Below, one piece after another: positions 16,460 to 25,286 of a stretch of DNA of 54,925 bases; position 1 is the stretch's first letter; each line of letters starts with the position of its first letter. The notes beneath the pieces are model-generated. The model searched no databases, was not told the origin of the DNA, and worked only from the letters and a program-made list of their open reading frames with translations. Location of the stretch: assembly GCA_964406375.1 (NCBI GenBank), contig CAYORM010000018.1, positions 1 to 54,925 on the forward strand, read 5' to 3'. Both the position numbers and the translations under genes were made by a program. This DNA comes from CAYORM01 sp964406375 (GTDB lineage: Bacteria > Pseudomonadota > Alphaproteobacteria > DSM-16000 > Inquilinaceae).

Positions 16460-17404
16460 TCACGCCAGCACCGTCGCCAGATCGGCGACGGCGCCGTGCG
16501 CGGCCTCGTTGCGAACCTCGAGCGTGCATTCCGCAACGACGAAGCCCCGCAGGCTGTCGCCGCTGCGCGCCAGATCCTCCCGGCGGATCGGGCGCAGATA
16601 GGCCATCGCCGCCATGTCGGGCTGGACGACGAAGGCCGTCCGTTCGCGCTGGATCCGGTTCGGGACGACCTTCAGGTCGCCGAAATCGGAGACATAGATC
16701 GATGCGGCGGCGAGGATCATCGGCTTGTCGACCGTCTGCCGCGCCGAGGAGCGGCCGGAAAAGCCCGACAGGACCTGCTTGTTGATCGGGCCGACCATCA
16801 CCATGCTCGGCTCGCCGCCCGCGCCGTAGCAGCGCGCGACCACCGATTTCAGCAGATCCTCGGTGAATGCCCGCTCATCGCCGTCGACCGCAGGGCTCTC
16901 GGCATCGGCGGCGTCCTCGCCGTCGTCACCGCGGTCGACATTGGTCGTGAGCCAGCTCTCCAGCCCGCGCATCCGTCGGGCGGTGGAGGGGCCGCCGGCG
17001 ACCATGCCCTGATTGGCCAGCGCTGCATATTCGATGTCGGTCTTCAGCTCCTTGCCGCGCTTGGCGACCTGCCAGGCCACCTCGCTCGCCCGGCCCGCCT
17101 TGTCGACCGCCTCCTGCGTACCGGTGACGGCCCAGGCCTTGCGCAGGATCTGGCAGACATTCTGCCGGCGCACGGTCGGGATACTCGCCTCGGGCGTCAC
17201 GTCGCCCCCCTCGAGCTGGGCGTTGTCACCGGGCGGCGCCAGCTTGTCCTCCTGCCATTCATGCAGGGTAACCTTGGCCTTGGTCCGGCCGATCGCTGAC
17301 ACGAAGGGCGTTTCCGACGGGCTGATCATGTAGATCTCGTCGGTCAGGTCCTCGCGATTGCCGATCGCGGCATAGGTGGTGAACCCACCGGCGGTGAGCG
17401 TCAT
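16460..17404 (-). CDS. Major capsid protein, SU10 / DUF5309 family
   Basis: A 314-residue HK97-fold capsid protein. Family blocks are clear: the N-terminal YAAIGNREDLTDEIYMISPS, ETPFVSAIGRTKAKVTLHEW, QEDKLAPPGDNAQLEGGDV, QILRKAWAVTGTQEAVDKAG, RGKELKTDIEYAALANQ, LTTNVDRG and the C-terminal PDMAAMAYLRPIRREDL. No delta-domain protease region is fused, and assembly likely uses the scaffold gene just upstream (4-base gap). This capsid type belongs to short-tailed SU10-like phages. It is not the RcGTA capsid type. Confidence 0.94.
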   Translation of the reverse strand: MTLTAGGFTTYAAIGNREDLTDEIYMISPSETPFVSAIGRTKAKVTLHEWQEDKLAPPGDNAQLEGGDVTPEASIPTVRRQNVCQILRKAWAVTGTQEAVDKAGRASEVAWQVAKRGKELKTDIEYAALANQGMVAGGPSTARRMRGLESWLTTNVDRGDDGEDAADAESPAVDGDERAFTEDLLKSVVARCYGAGGEPSMVMVGPINKQVLSGFSGRSSARQTVDKPMILAAASIYVSDFGDLKVVPNRIQRERTAFVVQPDMAAMAYLRPIRREDLARSGDSLRGFVVAECTLEVRNEAAHGAVADLATVLA

Positions 17405-17407
17405 GCT

Positions 17408-18268
17408 TCAGGCTCCCATGCGATGACGGAAAAGGGCCGCGGCATCCTCGATGCGGCCGGATCGCCTCAGGCGCTGTGACAGATCCTGCTCGCGCCGCCC
17501 GCCCTCGGCCCGTTCGACGGCGCCGGGGCGCAGGGACGGCGCCTCCGCCGCCTTGCGCCGCAGGCCGGGCTTCGCCGCCTCGGCCTGTTTCCAGCGCCAG
17601 GCGTCGCGCAACAGTGCGACCGCCCGCGGATCGACGAGGGATGCGATCTCATCGGCGCCGAAGCCGGCATCCGCCAGCATCGTGCGGATGGCGCCCGCCT
17701 CGCGGCGCATCGTCGCCTCGTCGCGCCATTCGGGGATCAGCTCGGGCAGCCGGGTACGGCCGCTCTCGATCGCCCGCAGAGTCTGATGCTGCGCTTCGGC
17801 ACGGTCGCGGGCGATCAGCGCCGCCACCGTCTGGCGCAGCCGCGCCGCTGCCTCACGGGTCGTCTTGACGTCGGCGCCGCTGGCATCCGCCGGCAGCGAG
17901 GCGATCAGCGCGCGCTCGAGACCGCCCAATGCCTGGGCCAGCGCCCGGCGCTCGGCGCGCAGGGCGCCGCGTTCGCCGCGCACGCCGCGGGCACCCTCAC
18001 GCGCCTCCTGCCAGGCCCGAACCAGCTCGCCGACCGGCACCATCCGCGCCGTTCCGTCGATCTCGACGCGGATCGCCCCGGCGGCCGAGCCGTCGGACAC
18101 GGATGGGTCGCCGGCAGGATCGGCCACCGGATCGGCCACCGCCGCAGGCGTGCCCTCCGGCCCCCGCGCGGCCGCGGCCGCTATCCGGGCGGCGACGGCG
18201 TCGACCGTCGTGGCCGGGTCCTCCCCTGCCGCGCCGTCCGGCAGCAGGTCCAGATCCTCGATCATCAC
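17408..18268 (-). CDS. Capsid scaffolding protein
   Basis: A 286-residue, strongly charged, Ala/Arg/Glu-rich protein with predicted helical or coiled-coil stretches (about 85-160) placed immediately before the major capsid gene. The first 60 residues are acidic and low in complexity (PDGAAGEDPATT, then PAAVADPVADPAGD). The C-terminus is basic and helical (RLRRSGRIEDAAALFRHRMG), like the capsid-binding helix-turn-helix of P22-type scaffolds. Position and composition, not sequence identity, support the role. The start at 18268 overlaps the upstream stop by 4 bases. Confidence 0.82.
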   Translation of the reverse strand: MMIEDLDLLPDGAAGEDPATTVDAVAARIAAAAARGPEGTPAAVADPVADPAGDPSVSDGSAAGAIRVEIDGTARMVPVGELVRAWQEAREGARGVRGERGALRAERRALAQALGGLERALIASLPADASGADVKTTREAAARLRQTVAALIARDRAEAQHQTLRAIESGRTRLPELIPEWRDEATMRREAGAIRTMLADAGFGADEIASLVDPRAVALLRDAWRWKQAEAAKPGLRRKAAEAPSLRPGAVERAEGGRREQDLSQRLRRSGRIEDAAALFRHRMGA

Positions 18269-18801
18269 GCCTCCTTTGCTTGATGCGCACGGCGGAACAG
18301 CACCGCCGGCCGCCGCCCGGGATCGGCCTCGATCGCAAAGCCCCGTGCCGCGAGGCGCCCGGCGGTGCTGCGGCAGCCGGGCTCGCGCTCGCCACGCGGC
18401 CCGAACATCGCGAGCACCCGGTCGAGGGTCGGGCCGGGTTCGAGGGCTGCGAGCAGCAGCGGCCCGACCGCCGGATCGTCGACGACCAGCAGCGTGGGCC
18501 GCTCCGCTTCCAAAACCTCGCCCAGGACGACATCCGTCTCGAGCGCCTCGGCGGCATCGGCCCTGACGCGCGCGCAGCGGACCCGCGCCTCCACCCGGCC
18601 GTGCACGGCGTGGAACTGGCGCAGCGCCGCGGCGGTGCGCGGCCGCGGATCGAGGACCAGCACCGACACGCCGGGCGGCACGCGCGCCGCGATCACCGAC
18701 AGCGACCCGAGCCCGCCGCCGATCTGGACGACGCGGTCGCCCGGTTCGAGCACCGCATCCACCGTCCCCGGTGGCGGTGCGATGCGTCGTCTCAGCGCCA
18801 T
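18265..18801 (-). CDS. SAM-dependent methyltransferase-like protein
   Basis: A 178-residue protein with a recognisable methyltransferase motif I, VLEPGDRVVQIGGGLGSLSV, and the acidic loop VLVLDPRP for the SAM ribose. A VVLGEVLEAERPTLLVVDDP strand follows. The fold is short, about one Rossmann domain, and resembles FkbM-type methyltransferases. It overlaps the scaffold by 4 bases and the preceding small gene by 10, so it is an integral part of the head-gene operon. Substrate unknown: DNA, capsid protein or a small molecule are all possible. Confidence 0.68.
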   Translation of the reverse strand: MALRRRIAPPPGTVDAVLEPGDRVVQIGGGLGSLSVIAARVPPGVSVLVLDPRPRTAAALRQFHAVHGRVEARVRCARVRADAAEALETDVVLGEVLEAERPTLLVVDDPAVGPLLLAALEPGPTLDRVLAMFGPRGEREPGCRSTAGRLAARGFAIEADPGRRPAVLFRRAHQAKEA

Positions 18802-19118
18802 GGCCAGGACCGCTCCCCGCGCGCGATCCGCGCGAGCATGTGGTCGGCGAGCCGTCCGGTCTCGGCCGCGGCGGTCAGCGCCTGCCGTACCCGGTCGAGC
18901 AGCCCGAGCGCGACGAACAGCCGTTCCCGTCCTTCGGTGTCGCGGGCGGTGCTGCCGCGCCAGGCGGCGAGCAGCCCCTCCTCGACCGCAGCGAAGGCGC
19001 TGGCGAGCAGCGGATCCTCGATCAGCGCCCGTGCGCGGGCGCCCCGCGCCCGCTCATGCTCGAGCCGCTCGGCCGCCGAACGCGTCGGCCCCGCCTCACC
19101 CGGCTCCGCCGCCGTCAT
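18792..19118 (-). CDS. Small helical phage protein in the head module
   Basis: A 108-residue protein from the ATG at 19118. It contains RSAAERLEHERARGARARAL, IEDPLLASAFAAVEEGLLAA and WRGSTARDTEGRERLFVALG. This pattern of RA..RA..LLEDPL...AF..VE..L..W..T..RD...RE.L is a small all-helical family often encoded between portal and capsid genes. The N-terminal extension that remains open to 19244 is Pro/Arg-rich and unlikely to be translated. Function unknown; a head-assembly accessory fits the position. Confidence 0.68.
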   Translation of the reverse strand: MTAAEPGEAGPTRSAAERLEHERARGARARALIEDPLLASAFAAVEEGLLAAWRGSTARDTEGRERLFVALGLLDRVRQALTAAAETGRLADHMLARIARGERSWPWR

Positions 19119-19228
19119 GGCTGCCTCGCGGCATGGGGGACGGGATCGGCGGGCACGCCTTTTGAAGGCGCGCCGCTCGTTTCGGCACTGCGCATCGGCG
19201 GGTTCCGGTGATGGTGGTGGTAGAGGGG

Positions 19229-19252
19229 GCAGTGGCGGCCTCATGCCACTGC
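19229..19252. other. Strong hairpin in the 215-bp gap of the head operon
   Basis: GCAGTGGC and GCCACTGC form a perfect 8-bp stem with an 8-base loop. It is one of two inverted repeats in the only sizeable intergenic gap within the head genes; the other is CTTCAG at 19281-19286 with CTGAAG at 19295-19300. On the minus strand the hairpin is not followed by a T-run, so it may be an mRNA processing or protein-binding site rather than a terminator. Confidence 0.5.
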
Positions 19253-19333
19253 GATCCTGTTTTGTTCTACATCCGTTCCGCTTCAGCCCCTAATCTGAAG
19301 GGGAGGTGGCGAAGGAAACCGGAAGAGGCACCG

Positions 19334-20923
19334 CTATGCGGCCGGGCTGCGGAAGACGGGGCTGCGGAACACGGGACTGCGCGGCGGCGGCGCGGTGTCC
19401 TCTTCCCGGTCCGCGAGCAGGCCCGCCGCCGGCAGGGCGAGGAGCGGCCAGCCCAGGCTGTTGAACTGCAGCCAGCGCCGCGCCCGCGGTCCGGGGTTCC
19501 AGACACCGCGGATCAGCCGGGCGAGCTCGGGAAAGCCCTCGCGGAAACGGGCCGGGGTCAGCATGTAGTAGCTCGCAGCATCGGCGAGCAGCTCGCGCGG
19601 CGCGGCGAGATAGCCATGCCGGGTCGGGTCGGCCCAGAGTGCCGGCCGTATCCGGCGCGACGCCGCCACCGCATCCGCCAGCAGATCCGGATCCGCGGCT
19701 AGGATATCGCTCAGCCCCATTCCCGAGTAGTAGTCGATGGCATGCCCGAGCTCGTGCGACAGCACGGCCGGGCGCGACAGGTAGTCGAGGCCGTCCGACA
19801 GATGGATGGCGGTGCCACGGCGCGGGATCGGGGCGGTCGGCGCCGGCGGTCGCGGCGCGCTGAAACGGCCGCCGCCATGCGGGATCAGGGCCGGATCGAG
19901 ATAGCGGAAATCGTCGACCATCCGGCCGCCCAGCCATTCCAGCGTGGCGAGGTTCAGCCCCACCTCCGCCTCACCCCCGCCATGCCCGACGATGACCGGC
20001 GCCGTCAGCCGTCGGCCTTCGACATCCAATGCCGGACCCGGCGCGAGGCGCGGCGCGAGCAGCGCGTCGATGGTAAGCGGTGTTCCGGGACTGCCTGCCG
20101 CGTCGAGCCGCAGCGGCGCGCCGCCCCCGGAAAGGGCGGTGCGCCCGATCCCGCCCAGCACGGCCCGGGCGATGGTCTCGGCCAATGTGCCGAGCAGCGC
20201 GCCCTCGGCAGCACTGCGCAGCCGTGCGAGAAGGCCCGTCTCGCCCGGCCGGGCGGCGAGCGCCGCTGTCACCGGGTTCGGGGCCACGGCCTCCACGAGG
20301 TCCGACAGGCGGGGCGCATCGGGCGAGGCCGTCGCGAAATCCGCGAGCGCACCGGTGACACCGGCGCGGCCGGCCGGCGCCAGCCCGACCGCGGCGGTGG
20401 CCGGTGCCACCAGCCCCATGCCCGCCGCCAGCCGCACCGCTTCGCGCGTCACGGCTGCGACCGGCCCGTCCGGCGCGGCGATCTCCGGCAGGCGGGCGGC
20501 GCTGCGCAGATCGGCCGCGGCCTCCGCCAGCCCCTCGGCATCACCGAGTGCCGCGGCCAGCGGGGCGAGCGCACCCTCGGCCGCCCAAAGTCCGGTATCG
20601 AACAGCCCCTGCACGGCATCGCGCGCCCCGCCGCCGATCGTCCGCCAGCTCTCCTCCCATGCGGCCCCGGCGGCGGCGTCGAGCAGTCCCGGAAGGTCGG
20701 GGGACGAACCGGTCGGCGCGTCGGTCAGCGCGAGGGACAGGCCGCCCGCCGCATCCGTGAAGACCGGCACGCCGGCGCCCAGACCCAGCAGCCGCGCCTG
20801 CCGTTCGGCGAGCCAGGCGCGCCGCGCCGCCTCGCTCCACCCCACCGGCCAGCGCAGGGTCGGGCCGGCGGCGGCGCCGACCGGGCGATCGGCCCGGGCT
20901 GCCAGTGGGCCGGCGCCGGTCAC
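19334..20923 (-). CDS. Large virion protein with canonical zincin metallopeptidase motif
   Basis: A 529-residue protein whose GTG start at 20923 overlaps the portal stop (GTGA). The N-terminal 290 residues are Ala/Leu-rich and mostly helical, with a hydrophobic middle. Residues 301-480 form a zincin-like domain beginning EGRRLTAPVIV. It carries H390-E-L-G-H394, a canonical HExxH zinc site, and a plausible third ligand E444 in APRELLADAASYY, a gluzincin-like arrangement. The C-terminus repeats RSPVF. It is related to the 442-residue protein at 12009-13337. It may be a virion peptidase, or an ejection protein with a cell-wall or membrane function. Confidence 0.72.
   Translation of the reverse strand: MTGAGPLAARADRPVGAAAGPTLRWPVGWSEAARRAWLAERQARLLGLGAGVPVFTDAAGGLSLALTDAPTGSSPDLPGLLDAAAGAAWEESWRTIGGGARDAVQGLFDTGLWAAEGALAPLAAALGDAEGLAEAAADLRSAARLPEIAAPDGPVAAVTREAVRLAAGMGLVAPATAAVGLAPAGRAGVTGALADFATASPDAPRLSDLVEAVAPNPVTAALAARPGETGLLARLRSAAEGALLGTLAETIARAVLGGIGRTALSGGGAPLRLDAAGSPGTPLTIDALLAPRLAPGPALDVEGRRLTAPVIVGHGGGEAEVGLNLATLEWLGGRMVDDFRYLDPALIPHGGGRFSAPRPPAPTAPIPRRGTAIHLSDGLDYLSRPAVLSHELGHAIDYYSGMGLSDILAADPDLLADAVAASRRIRPALWADPTRHGYLAAPRELLADAASYYMLTPARFREGFPELARLIRGVWNPGPRARRWLQFNSLGWPLLALPAAGLLADREEDTAPPPRSPVFRSPVFRSPAA
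19344..19381. repeat. 15-bp tandem repeat encoding C-terminal RSPVF repeats
   Basis: Two near-identical 15-bp units (19344-19358 and 19359-19373) and a partial third (19374-19381), within the last codons of the zincin protein. They encode RSPVF-RSPVF-RSP, so repeat number could change without a frameshift. Confidence 0.85.
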
Positions 20924-22830
20924 GGCGCAGCCTCCGCCCCGCGCGCCTCCCGGCGCAGCGCCAGCTCGGCCAGCATCCGGTCGCGATCGAGCCGGATCTC
21001 GGCGGCGGCGCGCTCCCGCTTCAGCGCGATCTCCGCCCCGAGCCGTCGCCGTTCCAGCGCGATCTGCGCCTCGAGCGCCACTAGCGCCGGATCGGGTGGC
21101 GGCGGACCCGGCGGCTCCTCCCGCGGCGGCGAGAAGTAGGGATCGGCGGATGGCAGGTCGGCGAGCCGCGTCATCATCCGCAACGTCGCGTAGAGGTGCC
21201 GCGGCGTGACCATGCCACCCATCCCGCCGGCCGCCAGCACCTCGCGCTGGACCGACAGGATCGTCGCCATCTGCGCCAGCTTCGCCTCGCGGCTGCCGGT
21301 GCCCAGCCCGACCGTCACCGACACATCCATCTCCGCGTTCCAGCTCCGCGGATCCATCGGCACCCAGCGCCCGCGCAGCCGGATCACCCGCGCCCTGTCC
21401 TGATGGCGCACCACGTCGCGCAGCAGACCCCGGAACAGCGGCTTGAGCGCGAGTTCGGCGAAGCGGCGCTCGATCCGCGCCTGCGCCGCCGTCATCGCCT
21501 GCATCGCGGCGGTCGCGGTCGGCGTTGCGAGCAGCTCCGGCGACAGCCCGGCAATGGTCCGACCCGCCCCGGTCCGCCCCTCGCGCTGCTGGTCGAGATA
21601 GTCGAGCATCGGGAAGGCCTGTGCCCCGCCCCAATCGGGCGTGCTGTCGCGAACCCCGCCGATATCACGCCATCGCCTGATGCCGCCGGGTCGACGGATC
21701 AACGCGTCCTCAAGGCCGATCGCCGGATCGATCGCCTGGGTCGCGACATCGGTCACCGGCGTCGTCGACAGGTAGAGCCCGTCCAGCATCTGCCGCCACA
21801 GCGTCGATTTGACGAGCTGGATGTCCTGCAGGAGATCGGCGAAGGACAGGCCGATCATCCGGTGCGGCAGGAGGATCGGGGTGAAGCCGTGGAACGGCAC
21901 GTCCGGCGCCGGCTCGTCGTCGAGCAGCACCTGCGCATCCGCACCGGCCACACGGATCCGGCGCAGCTCCGACCGCCCGGTGCCGTCGCGGTCGATCCGC
22001 AGCCAGCATTCGTAGACCCGCACCGTCTCACCGCTCGGATCGGCAACCGGCGGCTCGCCCGCGGCGCCGCGCTCGCCCGACGGTGCGAAGGCCTCCTCCG
22101 CCCCGGCATCCTCGGCCGGCAGCCGCGCGACGAGTGCCGGGTCGAACCCCGCCTCGACCAACGCCGCCCGCGTCATCGAGCGGCGATGGGCGACGAAGCC
22201 CGCCTCTTCGATCGACCGCGCGCCACGCTCGACCAAGAACTCGCCGGGCGGCAGATTGGCCACCCGCAGGACGCCCTCGCGGCGCTGGCGCCGGATGCGC
22301 AGATCATAGACGGTGGCGCCCACCTCTTCGCGTGCCGCGGCCGAGAGCACCGTCACCCCCGGCTCCGCCGCGATTAGCGCCGCCTCGTCCTCGGAAAGCC
22401 CCGCGAGATCCTCGGTCGAGATGCGTTCGACCGTCTCCCACCAGCGCTTCACCACGCCGTGACGGCCGATCAGCGCATCCTTCAGCCAAGTCTCGGTGAT
22501 CAGGAAACCGGGATTGTCGCGCCCATAGACATGGCCGATGTAGTCGGTGGCCTGCTCGGCCATCGCCTCGTCTTCGGGACCGGTCGGCTCGAAGACCACC
22601 GGCTGGTCGCCACCATGGAAGATCCGCAGCAGCGACGGCATCACCCATTCCACCGCGTCCATCACGTCGCGGCTGACGACCTGGCTGCGCCCCTCGATCT
22701 CATTGCCGAACGGTGCGCCGAGATAGAGCCGCATCGCCTCTGCCCGCGGCAGCAGCGCCTCTTGGTCCATATGGTCCTCGGCATCGCGAATCATGGTCGC
22801 GACGGCCGCGCGGAGGCGCTGCTCGTCCAT
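20920..22830 (-). CDS. Portal protein, P22/SU10 type
   Basis: A 636-residue portal that forms the dodecameric DNA entry ring at the capsid vertex. From the ATG at 22830 the N-terminus shows EAMRLYLGAPFGNEIEGRSQ, VVSRDVMDAVEWVMPSLLRI and FHGGDQPVVFEPTGPEDE, typical of this family. The core shows PFHGFTPILLPHRMIGLSFA, DLLQDIQLVKSTLWRQMLDG and GLSPELLATPTATAAMQAMT. The C-terminal 80 residues form a long charged helix (ALERRRLGAEIALKRERAA), the barrel region. It is separated from the terminase by two plus-strand host-type genes. Confidence 0.93.
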   Translation of the reverse strand: MDEQRLRAAVATMIRDAEDHMDQEALLPRAEAMRLYLGAPFGNEIEGRSQVVSRDVMDAVEWVMPSLLRIFHGGDQPVVFEPTGPEDEAMAEQATDYIGHVYGRDNPGFLITETWLKDALIGRHGVVKRWWETVERISTEDLAGLSEDEAALIAAEPGVTVLSAAAREEVGATVYDLRIRRQRREGVLRVANLPPGEFLVERGARSIEEAGFVAHRRSMTRAALVEAGFDPALVARLPAEDAGAEEAFAPSGERGAAGEPPVADPSGETVRVYECWLRIDRDGTGRSELRRIRVAGADAQVLLDDEPAPDVPFHGFTPILLPHRMIGLSFADLLQDIQLVKSTLWRQMLDGLYLSTTPVTDVATQAIDPAIGLEDALIRRPGGIRRWRDIGGVRDSTPDWGGAQAFPMLDYLDQQREGRTGAGRTIAGLSPELLATPTATAAMQAMTAAQARIERRFAELALKPLFRGLLRDVVRHQDRARVIRLRGRWVPMDPRSWNAEMDVSVTVGLGTGSREAKLAQMATILSVQREVLAAGGMGGMVTPRHLYATLRMMTRLADLPSADPYFSPPREEPPGPPPPDPALVALEAQIALERRRLGAEIALKRERAAAEIRLDRDRMLAELALRREARGAEAAP

Positions 22831-22945
22831 GGAGGCCGGTCCTGGTTGGGGAGGATGACGTACCTTACCGCGTAGGCGCTTCGGCACGAAATTCGAGGAG
22901 GAGGAGGCTCGCCCGCCGCCCGGAATTCAGCTAAAGCCGCGCTCC

Positions 22946-23716
22946 ATGACCATCGACACCGAAGACCAGCTCGAAGGGCTGCGGCGGATCGGCCGGATCG
23001 TCGCCGCGACCCTCGCCCGCATGGCGGCCGCGGCCGAGCCCGGGATGACGACGCGCGAGCTCGACGCCATCGGCCGCGCCGCGCTCGAGGCCGAAGGCGC
23101 CCGGCCGGCCCCCGAGCTCGTCTACGGCTTCCCGGGCGCCACCTGCATCAGCATCGCCCCGGCGGTCGCTCATGGCGTGCCGGACGACCGGCACCTGCAG
23201 GCCGGCGATCTCGTCAATGTCGATGTCTCGGCCGAGAAGGACGGGTTCTTCGCCGATACCGGCGGCAGCTTCCTCGTCATGCCGGGCAACACGCCCGGCC
23301 GCGATGCCGCGCTCGCCGCCCTTCTCGCCGATGGCCGCGCCGCCCTCGACGCCGGTGTCGGTGCCGTCGCCGCCGGACGGCGTTTCAACGGCATCGGCCG
23401 GGCGGTGGAGACGGTCGCCCGCCGCCGCGGCCGCACCCTGCTGCGCAACCTCCAGGGCCATGGCACCGGCAGCGCGCTGCACGAGGCGCCGGCCCACATC
23501 CCGGCGCATTGGGTATCCACCGACCGCCGGACGATGCGGGACGGCCAGGTCTTCACCATCGAGCCCTTCCTCTCCGACGGCGCGCGCTGGGCGCATGAAG
23601 GCGGCGATGGCTGGACCCTCGTCACCGATCCGCGTTTCGCCACCGTCCAGTTCGAGCACACGGTCGTCGCCACCCGTCGCGGCGCCATCGTGCTGACGGA
23701 GGCTCCGGCCGCCTGA
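22946..23716 (+). CDS. map: Type I methionine aminopeptidase
   Basis: Removes the initiator methionine from nascent proteins in the cytosol. The 256-residue length and all metal-site blocks fit type I MAP: VNVDVSAEKDGFFADTGGSF (two Asp), LQGHGTGSALHEAP (His), FTIEPFL (Glu) and VQFEHTVV (Glu). It lies on the plus strand between portal and terminase genes. It is upstream of the histidine kinase by 104 bases. It may be a chromosomal copy displaced into the cluster, or one of several paralogues, so it should not be assumed to be the sole essential copy. Confidence 0.93.
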   Translation: MTIDTEDQLEGLRRIGRIVAATLARMAAAAEPGMTTRELDAIGRAALEAEGARPAPELVYGFPGATCISIAPAVAHGVPDDRHLQAGDLVNVDVSAEKDGFFADTGGSFLVMPGNTPGRDAALAALLADGRAALDAGVGAVAAGRRFNGIGRAVETVARRRGRTLLRNLQGHGTGSALHEAPAHIPAHWVSTDRRTMRDGQVFTIEPFLSDGARWAHEGGDGWTLVTDPRFATVQFEHTVVATRRGAIVLTEAPAA

Positions 23717-23731
23717 ACGGGGGCCCCGTTC
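23715..23731. terminator. Inverted repeat after map, possible terminator
   Basis: GAACGGG-GGC-CCCGTTC forms a 7-bp stem with a 3-base loop (8-1-8 palindrome at DNA level), overlapping the last bases of the map stop codon. No T-run follows. It could attenuate transcription between map and the histidine kinase. Confidence 0.3.
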
Positions 23732-23820
23732 CGTGCGCCGGCAAATTGTGCGATGAAGCCCGGGGAACGGGTGCACGCGCCGCAAGAGGGCGGACGGCAC
23801 CGCCGCAACGGCCGCGGGTG

Positions 23821-25272
<1,452 letters not shown>

Positions 25273-25286
25273 CACCGCCAGGCACC

